Shown here: piece by piece, positions 8,897 to 18,700 of the stretch
Position numbering within the stretch: position 1 is the stretch's first letter
How the letters are laid out: each line of letters begins with the position of its first letter
NCBI RefSeq assembly: GCF_000970675.1
Contig: NZ_LAJA01000002.1
Location: forward strand, 1 to 63,659
Direction: 5' to 3'
Origin: Domibacillus tundrae
GTDB taxonomy: Bacteria > Bacillota > Bacilli > Bacillales > Domibacillaceae
Length of the DNA stretch: 63,659 nt
The notes under the pieces: model-generated
Database searches by the model: none
Seen by the model: the letters and a program-made list of their open reading frames with translations, nothing else
What the model was told of the DNA's origin: nothing
Made by a program: the position numbers and the translations under genes

Positions 8897-10399
8897 TTAA
8901 GCGATAGGACTCTCGGCAAGCACTTCCTCGGCACCCAGCTGTTTTAAACCCGGCGTTTTGGAAGCGGATTCCGCCGCTTTCTCGCGCAGTTTCAGCTCTT
9001 CGCTTTTCATTTCGGCTAAAGATTTTGATGCTTCTGCTTCTTTTTTTCTGAGCCGGTCGCTTTCAAACTGCCATCCGTTTACGGTTGTACGTGCGGCCGT
9101 TAACTCCGCAATTAAATCGGCTTCATAATACGGATACTTTTCCATTACTTCATCTGCCATTTTTTCATACGATGCTTGAAGTTTTTTCTCCAATGTATTT
9201 TTTTCCGTTTGGAAGTACGTATTTGACAGCCACGCCCCGGTCGCTTTTAAGACGCCCTTTTTTAACTTGTTTGTTTCCATTTTGGTCGTCACCCGTGTTA
9301 ATTTTTCTCTTAATCGTGTATTTGACACACTGACATCTCCGAGAAACGGACGCGCACCGTCTGTTTTTAACAGCACAATCAGACGCTCACGCAAATTATG
9401 ATAAACAACTCGCGCACGTTCTTCCGCACTTTCCGCTAAAGCAAGCTCTTGCTTAATTTGAAGAATGTTTGTTTCTTCTTTTTGCTGGTCCATTTTCAGT
9501 TCATTTATTTGTCTAAGCAGCAGCAGGTAAGCAGATTCTCTCGTCATCCATTCAGATGACAAAATCGATTCATCAACAGCTTGAGCACTTTCATCCGGCA
9601 TATACAAAACCATCATAGCTGCTGGCAGCGACCAGCTTCCCGACAATAACGTTTTAATCGCCGCATCTGCTGTAAATAAAGCATCGGGGTGAAGAATCCA
9701 TAATTCCTTCGGCAATCCCGGCGGCACATCTTTTTGAATAGGCGGCAAAATAGCGCCATACATGGCGAGGCCTGACCGAGTGCCCATTTCAAAGAGAAGT
9801 GAAGCTGTACCTATGTCTGCAATGATAGCGTCAAATGAGGCATCGCGGCTTATTTTCAAGTGTTCAAAAATTTGCACTTTTTTATAATCTGGAAGCTGTT
9901 CCCAATAGCGCCGAATGTTTTCTTGCAGCGGTTCTTTTTCCTCATCCGCTTTTTCATTTTTTAAAAACCGTTCCAGCAGCTTTACATATTCATAATGAAG
10001 CATAAACTCCAATTTATTTGACAGAAGAGACGCTTCAAATTGTTCTTCAATTGATTTATCCTTTTTCGCTTTTTTTTCAAACCACTTATTGTCAATCTCT
10101 GCCGCACGTGCCGTCACTTTTTCTTTTTCATTTAAGCGCGAGGCCGGCAATTTCAACAATTTAGACAAAGCCATGAATACATCAAGCTGCAGCACTTGAT
10201 CCGAAACGTTATTGCGCTTTTTCATTTCATCCGCAATTGCTTTAAAGTAAGGGACAGCCTCTTCTTTTGAAAAACGGCTTTTCGCTTTCAATGCAAGCAA
10301 TTCTTTTGCTTGAATTGAATAGAGGATAGCGTGAATAATCCGGAGTCTCGCACCTGTTACATTTGAGACAGCCACTCCAACCGATTTTATTTCTGTCAT
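8897..10399 (-). CDS. Hypothetical cytoplasmic coiled-coil protein
   Basis: 500 aa with no signal peptide or membrane segment. The N-terminal half is helical and charged (about 1-180), the centre has a hydrophobic block around AALLF..GLAMYGAILPP, and the C-terminal 200 residues form Lys/Glu-rich coiled coil. I recognise no domain. ATG 10399 has GGAG 9 nt upstream, better than the ATG at 10414. It stands alone, divergent from the acetate transporter operon. Function unknown. Confidence 0.7.
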   Translation of the reverse strand: MTEIKSVGVAVSNVTGARLRIIHAILYSIQAKELLALKAKSRFSKEEAVPYFKAIADEMKKRNNVSDQVLQLDVFMALSKLLKLPASRLNEKEKVTARAAEIDNKWFEKKAKKDKSIEEQFEASLLSNKLEFMLHYEYVKLLERFLKNEKADEEKEPLQENIRRYWEQLPDYKKVQIFEHLKISRDASFDAIIADIGTASLLFEMGTRSGLAMYGAILPPIQKDVPPGLPKELWILHPDALFTADAAIKTLLSGSWSLPAAMMVLYMPDESAQAVDESILSSEWMTRESAYLLLLRQINELKMDQQKEETNILQIKQELALAESAEERARVVYHNLRERLIVLLKTDGARPFLGDVSVSNTRLREKLTRVTTKMETNKLKKGVLKATGAWLSNTYFQTEKNTLEKKLQASYEKMADEVMEKYPYYEADLIAELTAARTTVNGWQFESDRLRKKEAEASKSLAEMKSEELKLREKAAESASKTPGLKQLGAEEVLAESPIA

Positions 10400-10573
10400 G
10401 TCGATCCGCTCCATTTACTGTCTTTTTTCTGATTGTACACGAAAAAGAATGGAAAGAAAATGAAAGACTATTTTTCTGACCGATTAGTCTTTTTTTCATA
10501 AAAAGTTCACTTTTTTGTCGAAAACAGTTGCTAATTTAAGATTGTTTTCTTAGAATGAAGATACAATTCTTGA

Positions 10574-10588
10574 TTGAAAGCGATTACA
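10574..10588 (+). promoter_or_regulatory. CcpA cre box upstream of the acetate symporter operon
   Basis: TTGAAAGCGATTACA matches the cre consensus WTGNAANCGNWNNCW throughout. It lies 31 bp before the start codon of the DUF485 gene and just downstream of a possible -10 (TACAAT, 10562-10567). This geometry fits carbon catabolite repression of acetate uptake while glucose is present. Confidence 0.75.
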
Positions 10589-10618
10589 GAATTGATTACG
10601 GCCTAGGGGAGGGCTATT

Positions 10619-10972
10619 ATGGAACAGAAAATGGAACGTGTCGTACCTCAGCAACCGAAGCATGATTATGAAACTATTGCTTCCAGTCCGGAGTTTAAAT
10701 CGCTGGTCAGAAAGAAAAACAAGTTTTTGCTGCCTGTTACCGTCTTTTTCTTATTGTTTTACTTTTCTCTGCCGCTCTTGACTTCATTTTCGACTGTGCT
10801 AAACAGACCAGCTATTGGTGACATCTCATGGGTATGGCTATTTGCCTTGGCACAGTTTATTATGACGTGGACGCTTTGCATGATTTATGTGAAAAAAGCA
10901 AACGGATTTGATTCTGATGCAGACAAAATTTTGACGCAGCATAATAAATTGGAAGGGCGTGACCGTATATGA
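10619..10972 (+). CDS. ywcB: DUF485 small membrane protein (YwcB/YjcH-like)
   Basis: 117 aa with two membrane helices (about residues 38-60 and 72-95) and a charged cytoplasmic tail. This is the DUF485 layout of the protein that nearly always precedes acetate/cation symporters and is thought to support their assembly or activity. GGGGAGGG supplies the ribosome binding site. It overlaps the symporter gene by 4 nt (ATGA), so the two are translationally coupled, and both lie under the cre box. Confidence 0.88.
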   Translation: MEQKMERVVPQQPKHDYETIASSPEFKSLVRKKNKFLLPVTVFFLLFYFSLPLLTSFSTVLNRPAIGDISWVWLFALAQFIMTWTLCMIYVKKANGFDSDADKILTQHNKLEGRDRI

Positions 10973-12492
10973 GCGTTCTTGGACTCTTTTTCTTCGTCGC
11001 GATTGTGGGATTAACACTTTTTGTTACATATCTTGCTTCAAAGCGGACAAACTCAGCCAGTGAATTTTATACTGCTGGCGGCGGACTGACCGGTTGGCAA
11101 AACGGGATCGCCATTGCGGGTGACTATTTGTCCGCTGCTTCTTTCCTTGGAATTGCGGGCGCCATCGCGCTAAACGGATTTGATGGGTTTTTCTACAGCA
11201 TTGGCTATCTCGTTGCCTACCTTGTCGTGTTGTATATTGTCGCTGAACCGCTCCGCAACTTAGGGAAATATACGCTTGCTGACATGATTACCGCACGTTT
11301 TAATCAGCAAAAAATTCGTGGAACCGCCGCCGTCAGCACATTAACAATCGTTTTATTTTACATGATCGCCCAGCTTGTTGGGGCCGGTGCATTAATTCAA
11401 CTGCTGCTCGGCATTGATTACTGGATCGCCGTTTTACTTGTAGGAATTATGATGACTACCTATGTTTTGTGGGGCGGGATGGCTGCCACCAGCTGGGTAC
11501 AAATTATTAAAGCTGTTCTATTAATGATTGGAACGATTGTTATTTCATTCCTTGTTTTAATGAAATTTGATTTTAATATTTTAAAAATGTTCAGCGATAT
11601 GAAATCTGTTACACCTGCTGGCGATGCGTATTTAAATCCTGGCGTAAAATATACAAATGGCATTGATACGATGTCGATGATGATCGCTCTTGTATTCGGA
11701 ACAGCCGGTCTTCCTCACATTCTTATGCGCTTCTTTACCGTAAAAGATGCGAAAACAGCTCGCAGTTCTGTTGTTTATGCGACCTGGATTGTCGGGGTCT
11801 TTTATATTTTAACGATTTTCCTTGGCTTTGGTGCCGCTGCTTTTGTCGGGTCAGAAGACATTGTCGCTGCAAACGCAGCCGGGAACATGGCTGCCCCGCT
11901 TCTCGCTCAAGCACTTGGCGGTGACTTGCTAATGTCATTTGTATCCGCTGTTGCCTTTGCCACCATTTTAGCTGTCGTAGCCGGTCTCGTCTTATCGGGT
12001 GCATCCGCTTTTGCCCATGATATTTATGGACAAATTATTAAAAAAGGAAATGTAACAGAAAAGGAACAAATGAAAGCAGCCCGCTTCGCTTCCATTGGTG
12101 TATCTGTCATCTCAATCATTTTGGCTCTAGGTGCACAGTCGATGAATGTTGCCTTTCTCGTATCGCTTGCATTTTGTATCGCAGCAAGCGCCAACTTGCC
12201 CGTCATCATTTACACGATTTACTGGAAGCGCTTTAATACAACCGGCGCACTTGCTGCGATGGTGACAGGCCTTGTCACCGCTCTTGTTCTCGTTGCATTG
12301 AGCCCGAATATTTGGAGCCCTGAAGGCACTGCAATTTTAACAGGAACAGCTCTATTCCCATTAACAAATCCAGCAATCATTTCCGTACCAGCCGGCTTCA
12401 TTGCAGGATACGTCGGATCTATCGTTTCTGCAAAAGCAGATGAACGCAAGTATGCAGAGGTAACGGTGAAAGCCAATACTGGGTTAAAATAA
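10969..12492 (+). CDS. actP: Cation/acetate symporter (SSS family)
   Basis: 507 aa, a multi-spanning sodium:solute symporter with about 13 membrane helices. The N-terminal GGLTGWQNGIAIAGDYLSA is the conserved SSS segment that binds cation and substrate, as in ActP/YwcA. It imports acetate, propionate or related short monocarboxylates with Na+ or H+. It is translated from an ATGA overlap with the DUF485 gene. Regulation by CcpA is suggested by the cre box at 10574. Exact substrate preference is inferred from the family. Confidence 0.9.
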   Translation: MSVLGLFFFVAIVGLTLFVTYLASKRTNSASEFYTAGGGLTGWQNGIAIAGDYLSAASFLGIAGAIALNGFDGFFYSIGYLVAYLVVLYIVAEPLRNLGKYTLADMITARFNQQKIRGTAAVSTLTIVLFYMIAQLVGAGALIQLLLGIDYWIAVLLVGIMMTTYVLWGGMAATSWVQIIKAVLLMIGTIVISFLVLMKFDFNILKMFSDMKSVTPAGDAYLNPGVKYTNGIDTMSMMIALVFGTAGLPHILMRFFTVKDAKTARSSVVYATWIVGVFYILTIFLGFGAAAFVGSEDIVAANAAGNMAAPLLAQALGGDLLMSFVSAVAFATILAVVAGLVLSGASAFAHDIYGQIIKKGNVTEKEQMKAARFASIGVSVISIILALGAQSMNVAFLVSLAFCIAASANLPVIIYTIYWKRFNTTGALAAMVTGLVTALVLVALSPNIWSPEGTAILTGTALFPLTNPAIISVPAGFIAGYVGSIVSAKADERKYAEVTVKANTGLK

Positions 12493-12500
12493 ACGAAGGA

Positions 12501-12529
12501 GCAGACGGAATGGTCCGTCTGCTTTTTTA
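12501..12529 (+). terminator. Terminator of the symporter operon
   Basis: GCAGACGGA-ATGG-TCCGTCTGC followed by TTTTTTA. It ends the symporter transcript just before the transpeptidase gene, whose own transcript must start close downstream or arise by read-through. Confidence 0.85.
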
Positions 12530-12554
12530 TTTTATAGAAAAGGAGATTATTCAT

Positions 12555-13262
12555 TTGCGTAAAGCACTTGCAGTAAGTTTATGTATTCTTCTGGCAGCCG
12601 TACTCATTCCGGCACCTTCACAAGCAGCAGCGGATCCATATGCAGCAGCTCTCTTACATGTAAAAGACAGTAAACAAGTAATTCTTGCAGAAGGAAGCAC
12701 AAAATCAGTCAAAGCAACAATCCGGCTTTACGAAAAAAATGGAAGCAGCTGGCAGCTAAAACGTGTTTCTCCTGCTGTAACCGGCAAAAGCGGGCTTTCA
12801 TTTAACAAAAAAGAAGGCGACGGCGCGACGCCCACAGGCATGTACGAAATTGGCCGAATGTTTGGCTACGAAAAAAAACCGGCTGGTGTCCGCACGAGCT
12901 ATACGGTCACAAACCGGTTTCATTATTGGGTCGATGATCCAAATTCCGTTGATTACAACAAATGGATTTATTACCGCGGCAATCCTTCATCACGCTGGAA
13001 ATCGTTCGAACGCCTTAATCATGAATTGTATAAGCATGCCATTGTCATCCGCTACAACGAAAACCCGATTGTAAAAAATGCGGGCAGCGCCATTTTTCTT
13101 CACCGCTGGCGTACAGGATCTACACCGACGGCCGGCTGCCTCGCACTGAGCGAATCTCATTTAATCGTTTTAATGAAATGGCTGGACCCAGATAAGTCAC
13201 CGAAAATTGTCATTGGTACACCAGACTCCATTCAGTCTGATCTAACCAATTCACCCACCTAA
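12555..13262 (+). CDS. Secreted L,D-transpeptidase catalytic-domain protein
   Basis: 235 aa. A signal peptide (RKALAVSLCILLAAVLIP..SQAAA) precedes a YkuD-type domain of the ErfK/COG3786 kind. The active-site motif is LHRWRTGSTPTAGCLAL with H183 and C195. These enzymes make 3-3 peptidoglycan cross-links or carry out related transpeptidation outside the cell. TTG 12555 is the start: AAAGGAG is about 9 nt upstream, whereas the ATG at 12510 lies inside the preceding terminator. Convergent with the PucR gene. Confidence 0.85.
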   Translation: MRKALAVSLCILLAAVLIPAPSQAAADPYAAALLHVKDSKQVILAEGSTKSVKATIRLYEKNGSSWQLKRVSPAVTGKSGLSFNKKEGDGATPTGMYEIGRMFGYEKKPAGVRTSYTVTNRFHYWVDDPNSVDYNKWIYYRGNPSSRWKSFERLNHELYKHAIVIRYNENPIVKNAGSAIFLHRWRTGSTPTAGCLALSESHLIVLMKWLDPDKSPKIVIGTPDSIQSDLTNSPT

Positions 13263-13272
13263 ATACGTTCGA

Positions 13273-14499
13273 TTATAATAAAGAATGGTCCATATGCCGG
13301 ATCAATAAATCGATATACAAAATTGTTTTTTCGTTCATGTCTTTGCTGTTAAAACCGGTAATTTCGCTAATTCGCTTGAGCCGATAAGCGAGTGTATTCG
13401 GATGTACATGCATGACCCGGGCCGCATCGTTTACATTACCGTCATGAGCCAGAAATGTATAAATCGACTCAAGCATGTTTGCATTATGCGTCTCGTCGTA
13501 CGCATTAAGTGCGTCAATAACGGCGTTTCTTTTGCCTAAACGGATGGCACGGAATTGTTCGATCGATTGGAAGATGCCCAGTTTGTCAAAGCAATGAGGC
13601 AGTATGATCGTGGAAAAAAGCTGCTTCATTCTAAAAACACGAAGCGTTTCCTGATAGCTGTCCTGCACATGCAGCGGATTTTGAACGGCTGTACCAGCGG
13701 CGCCCGCCGGTGAAATGCCGAGTCGTTCTGCTGATTTGGCAATAAAATCGTCAATGTAGCTGCTGACTGCGTCCAAGTCGTCCGTTTCTTTAAAGCGGAT
13801 CAGCATAACGAGCTGCTCACCATCATATGTCCGGGCAATGCATGACAGCTGTTGAAGCGTTTCAGCCAAATAATCAATTTGCCGTTCAAGCGTCCGGTCA
13901 ATCGGACGGCCAAAATCAAAAAGAATCACTAACAAGCTTCCGGTTAACGACAGGCCATACGTTTTATTCGCTTGCTCTACTTCATTACGGGTTGTAAAAT
14001 GACCAGTTAATAGTTTCCAGAAAAATTCCTGATGGCTTTCCTCGGCGGCGCGTTTTCGCTTTTCATGCTGCAGCAGCTGATTTTTCACTGCTTTTGCTGC
14101 TTCTTTTAAAATCGTCATCTGTTCACCTGAAAAATGCGCACCAGACTGCGCCCAAATAAAACCGATCACTTTATCTTGTTTTCGGACAGAGATGGCGACG
14201 CGCTCACCGAGAGACACTTGATCAATCGCCGGAATGATAACGGGCTCTTCTGTTTCAAAAAGTGTTGGAATAGCACCGCTTTTCCATAAGCTGTTAATCA
14301 CGTGCTCCGGCACTCTCCGTCTCATGATCGTCGCAATCCGAACCGGATCAATTTCTCCCTCATGACGGCTGTAGGCGATAATTTGGTGATTGGCATCTTC
14401 AATTGTAATCGGGCAAAGAAGCGCCTCGCTAATTCGGTCCGCCAGCATTTCGATTGATTCATATTCATGGGCAAAATAATGTGATTTATCGTTCGACAT
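13273..14499 (-). CDS. PucR/CdaR-type transcriptional regulator
   Basis: 408 aa. An N-terminal GAF-like sensor region (about 1-150) is followed by a degenerate GGDEF-like central part and a C-terminal PucR HTH of the Fis-like type (NVNDAARVMHVHPNTLAYRL, near residues 360-380). Such proteins control purine, amino-acid or carbohydrate catabolism. ATG 14499 has GGAGG 8 nt upstream and is preferred over 14517. No operon partner is present; a link to the nearby acetate operon is possible but unsupported. Confidence 0.82.
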   Translation of the reverse strand: MSNDKSHYFAHEYESIEMLADRISEALLCPITIEDANHQIIAYSRHEGEIDPVRIATIMRRRVPEHVINSLWKSGAIPTLFETEEPVIIPAIDQVSLGERVAISVRKQDKVIGFIWAQSGAHFSGEQMTILKEAAKAVKNQLLQHEKRKRAAEESHQEFFWKLLTGHFTTRNEVEQANKTYGLSLTGSLLVILFDFGRPIDRTLERQIDYLAETLQQLSCIARTYDGEQLVMLIRFKETDDLDAVSSYIDDFIAKSAERLGISPAGAAGTAVQNPLHVQDSYQETLRVFRMKQLFSTIILPHCFDKLGIFQSIEQFRAIRLGKRNAVIDALNAYDETHNANMLESIYTFLAHDGNVNDAARVMHVHPNTLAYRLKRISEITGFNSKDMNEKTILYIDLLIRHMDHSLL

Positions 14500-14574
14500 A
14501 TCGTTCCTCCGGTGCAATAGGTTACGTTTATTATAATCGCCGATTGATCACTTGTAAAAAAAAATCAGGAAAAG

Positions 14575-14602
14575 CGGGCTCCATTGAACGGAACCCGCTT
14601 AT
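14575..14602 (-). terminator. Terminator of the small zinc-ribbon gene
   Basis: Minus-strand AAGCGGGTTCC / GGAGCCCGCTT stem, followed after CCTGA by a nine-T run. It lies 90 bp beyond the stop of the 59-aa gene. Confidence 0.6.
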
Positions 14603-14688
14603 TGATGCAGCATTTGACTTTTATCGGTGAAGGAACTTCTCGAAAGATAGACTCAAAATAGAAGGATTTTTGACTTAAGAATGAGGGA

Positions 14689-14868
14689 TTAGTATTTTCT
14701 CGAACCGCATTTCGGGCAAATATAGACATCTTCCGCATCAAAAATGGATCCACACTTTGTCTGTTCGAGCACAACCATGGCACTTCGGAGTTCCGCCCTC
14801 TGCCCTTCCCATCCACACTCACATTTGACGCTGCTTGTTGAGCCGAATTTGTACATTCCATAGTTCAT
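14689..14868 (-). CDS. Small zinc-ribbon protein, 59 aa
   Basis: 59 aa from ATG 14868 with AGAGGTG 8 nt upstream. Two cysteine pairs, CEC at 16-18 and CPKC at 51-54, with C39 between, suggest a zinc-ribbon fold. A longer frame over the same DNA (14565-14861) lacks a ribosome binding site and has no recognisable features, so this short frame is preferred. Function unknown; small Bacillus zinc ribbons are often nucleic-acid binding or assembly factors. Confidence 0.7.
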   Translation of the reverse strand: MNYGMYKFGSTSSVKCECGWEGQRAELRSAMVVLEQTKCGSIFDAEDVYICPKCGSRKY

Positions 14869-15006
14869 ATTTATTCACCTCTTATTTAGATTATTCAGAT
14901 AATTGTCTGTATATTCATTTTACACATTAATCCATTATCCTGCAACAGAATTTATATTAATTTTTTGTTAATTACAGAAAAGTCAAGACTTGTTTTATGA
15001 AAAAAA

Positions 15007-15030
15007 CTCCAGATTTTCATCCGGAGCCGC
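15007..15030 (-). terminator. Terminator of the SCO gene
   Basis: Minus-strand CTCCGGATGAAAATCTGGAG stem followed by TTTTTTT. Confidence 0.75.
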
Positions 15031-15037
15031 CTTTATG

Positions 15038-15634
15038 TTACTGCGCTGATAATTGCTTTACATCTTGAACAATTTCATCAAATGGAACTTCTTCGCTTCC
15101 CTGTTTATTTCCCTGATAGCTTTTAACGACTTTCCCTTCTTGATCGACTAAATAAAAGCTTGTTCCATGCACAAATTGATCCGAATTCGGGTCTGGAATT
15201 GCGACCGCTTGAAAGCTTTTCTCCGCGAACGTGCCGATCTCCTCTTCTGTATAGCCTGTTAATAGCTGCCAGTTGGATTCATCCGCTTCATAGTGGGAAA
15301 TATATTCTTTCAATGCTTCCGGTGTATCACGTGCCGGATCTATACTAAATGAAACAATTTCGTAATTTTCTACCCCCTCTTCATTCAGCATATCCTGCAC
15401 GTCGCTCATGTTCCGTGTCATCGGCGGACAAACCGTTGTGCAGCTTGTAAATATAAAGTTCGCCAGCCATACTTTTCCTTCCAGATCGGCTAAGCTGACC
15501 TCTTCACCGTTTTGGTTCGCATTTGTAAAGTTTTGGACTTCTACATCCATATTACCTTGAAAATCTCTATTGCTGCATGCAGATAACATAATCAGGATCG
15601 CCGCTGCGATAAAAATAGATCGAAATGATATCAA
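15038..15634 (-). CDS. ypmQ: SCO1/SenC-type copper chaperone lipoprotein
   Basis: 198 aa. A lipoprotein signal with lipobox LSAC (Cys20) is followed by a thioredoxin-like SCO domain with the copper-binding CTTVCP motif and a distal His in VHGTSF. SCO proteins deliver copper to the CuA site of cytochrome c oxidase on the outer face of the membrane. TTG 15634 is the start, with TTGGAGGGA upstream. Monocistronic. It complements ccdA and ccdC nearby, which supply reductant for cytochrome c maturation. Confidence 0.9.
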   Translation of the reverse strand: MISFRSIFIAAAILIMLSACSNRDFQGNMDVEVQNFTNANQNGEEVSLADLEGKVWLANFIFTSCTTVCPPMTRNMSDVQDMLNEEGVENYEIVSFSIDPARDTPEALKEYISHYEADESNWQLLTGYTEEEIGTFAEKSFQAVAIPDPNSDQFVHGTSFYLVDQEGKVVKSYQGNKQGSEEVPFDEIVQDVKQLSAQ

Positions 15635-15735
15635 AAAAATCCCTCCAAACCGCTTTTATATCTTTATGGTAGAGGAAACCGGCTCATTTCTCAACATTCT
15701 TCTTTTGGTTATCATGAATACTTTATGAACGTTTT

Positions 15736-18700
15736 TTATCCTTCTCCTGTGAAAACAAATTTTGCTTTGCTCCCAGTGTTGGACTGTCCTACTTCAAGCC
15801 GCGCATCGATTCTTTCTTTTAATTCCGGCACGTGAGAAATAATACCGACGAGACGGCCATCTGCCTGAATATCCATTAATGTTTCAATCGCCTGATCAAG
15901 CGATTCGGGGTCAAGCGTACCAAACCCTTCATCCACAAACATCGTCTCAAGCGATACACCACCTGCATAATTTTGAACCACTTCAGCTAATCCAAGTGCC
16001 AACGCCAGGGCAGCTTTAAAGCTTTCTCCCCCGGACAACGTTTTTACGTGGCGGTTAGCGCCCGTGTATTGATCAAAAACAAGCAAGTCCAGGCCGCTTT
16101 GCGCATTTCCTTTTGACCGTTCTGTTAAACGCTCTAGTAAAAACCGCCCATTCGTCATCACCGTTAACCGTGTATTGGCGGCAGCAAGAATATCTTCGAG
16201 AAAAGAGGCGAGCACATAGCGTTCAAATGTCACCTTCAGTTCATTTTTCCCGTGTGCGACTTCGTATAAATGACCCGCAAGGCGGTATGCTTCTTCAGCC
16301 CGCGCCATTTGACCGGCTATTTCTTCAACCGATCCACGAATATGAATGGATGCTTTTATTTGTGCCGTAATTGAAGCGGCTTGATCCGTCCAGCGGGCAA
16401 GCTCTTCATTTAAGGTATAAATTTCTTCTTCCAGCTTTACAATGTCTGTCCGGATACATCCATCAAGAGCCGTTTTAAGTTCTGTTATCAATAAAAGAAG
16501 ATCGCGCTGCTTCTGTTCATATTGCTGAACCACGTCTTTCATTTCGGCAAGCGACTCAATCAGCTGCGTCGCTTCTTTATAACGATCAAGCGATCCAAAA
16601 CCGGCTTCTTCGCACTTTTGAAGAAAAGCAGACTTCGCTTCATGCAGCATAGACTTCGCATTTTGTACTGCTTGCATACGCTCATTGAAAACGGACTCCG
16701 CCGTCTGCCGTGCTATATTTGCTTTTTGAACGGCTTCCATAGCTTGTTCATATTGGTTTTGAAGACCGGTTGTTTCTTTCCCCAGCCGGTCAAGCTCTTT
16801 TGTAAAATAGTCACTGTTCCGCATCGGTTCCGGGATGGCTTGTTCAAGCTGCTGCAGGGTACTTTTCGATTGAATAAAGGCCGAATTTGCATTCATTTCT
16901 TCGATTCTATTTTGTTCCAGTTGTGCAGTGAGCTGTTTTTTTTGCTGTTTGACGTTAAGAAGCTGCTTTTCCAGCTTTTCTTTTTTGATCATATCCTGCT
17001 CTGCCTGCTTGCGACTTTTTTCCGCTTGCTTTAAATGGGCAGCTGCCTTTTCCACCTGAAAATCCGCAGGCAGCTTCTTTTCTAATTTCTCTATATTGTC
17101 CCGCGCACTTTTCAGTGAATAGCGGGCTTCTGTCCACTTTTGTTCTGCATTGCGATTTTCTTGGTTATGGCGTTCAGCTTGTTTTTCCGCTTCTTCAAGC
17201 TCCTGTTCCGACAATTGAGAAATATTTGCTTTGGCCGGATTTGGGTGGTGGACAGCTCCACATACTGAACAAGCCTCTCCCTCTTTCAACTGCCGGGCAA
17301 GCATTGCCGACTGCCCTTTATTCCATTCGATTCGGATATGTCGTAATTCTTCCAGTGAGGCAGCAGCACTCGCAGCTGTTTTTTCAGCCTGCTGCCGTGC
17401 CGCTTCTTCCAGATTCTCTTGTTCTCTCAGCACGTTTTGAGCAACTGTCAGTTCGTGAAATTGATCAAGCAGCGCCCTTAGTTTTTCGATTAAGTGTCCC
17501 GTTTCTAAATATGTTTCTTTCGAAGACTGCAAAGCATGAAGCGACTGCTCCACTTCCTGTTCAGTGCCGGATATGTCTTGATCCTTTTTCATCACATGAA
17601 GGACGGCTTGTTTTATGTTTTCCAGGCGCTCTTCCGCTTTTTTTGCATCATCTGCTGCACTTCGATATGCATAAACGGCATCTTTAATGGACTGAAGCTT
17701 TTGCAGCTGTTTCGCTGATTCATCACGAGCTGGCTGCAGGTCTTGCTCTTTTTTTAATCGCTCACTCGCCTGTTCAAATAAACGATTTGCTTCTTGCATC
17801 GCTATCGCTGCTTCATTTCGGCGTTTGATAGCCGCCTCAGCCGCTTGACGTGCTTTTTGTTCAACCATTTCGTATGAAAGGAGCTTTTCCGCCCGTTCTG
17901 CCCGGTCAATTTGAGATTGGCTTGTTTTTATAGCTTCTTTTTTTTCATCAAGCTGTTCTTTTTCTTGAAGAGCCGTCTCCAACCGGTCAAACTGTGCATT
18001 TCGAGACAGTCCCCGTTCCCGTTCCCCTAGTAAAAAATCCCGGTGGCTGCTCACATCTTTCACATGTTTCTGCAGCAATTCATATTGCTTGTTCATCTCA
18101 GTTAAATCAATGTCGAGCTGCGTAAAGATAGCGTCTTTTTGAATGGTTTCCTGCTCAAGCAAATTACGCATATCGAGTGAATAGGCCGGCAGGTTTTTTA
18201 AAAGAGCGATTTGCTGATCCGCCGCTTTTCCAGCTTCATTTTTAAGCGCATCAGATTTTTCTTTTAACACATCTTCCACACGTTTATAAAAAGACGTTTG
18301 AAACAGCTTTTGCAAAATCTTTTCTTTTTCCTGGCTTCCGGCCATTAACAGTTTTTGAAATTCTCCTTGTGGGATCATAAGAATTTGCCTGAATTGATTC
18401 GCTTCTAGACCAATTAATTCGTTCATTTTTTCATCTGTATCCCGGACGTTTGCCGCTAGGAGCTCCTCACTGCCATCCGCTTTTTTTTCATACAGTTCAG
18501 CCGCTGCACCTGCCGTCGTCATACCGCCGCCCCGTGATTTGGGCTTTTCCTGCTGCGGCGTCCGCTTAATAAAAAATGTCCGTCCTTTTAATTGGAACAG
18601 GAGGGCGACTTCCGTCATTTGTTTTGGATCAGCAAACTGGCTTCTCATTTCTGAAGCACTCCGGTGGTCTCCGCTCGGTTTCCCATACATGGCGAAACTA

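Noticed and set aside
12510-12554. ATG 12510 as start of the L,D-transpeptidase
   Set aside because: It lies inside the terminator of the previous operon; TTG 12555 has the ribosome binding site and yields a proper signal peptide.
16522-17034. Long plus-strand frames inside sbcC and other genes (for example 16522-17034, 17115-17687, 38661-39077, 39830-40210)
   Set aside because: They are antisense shadows of well-supported genes, with no ribosome binding site or domain content.
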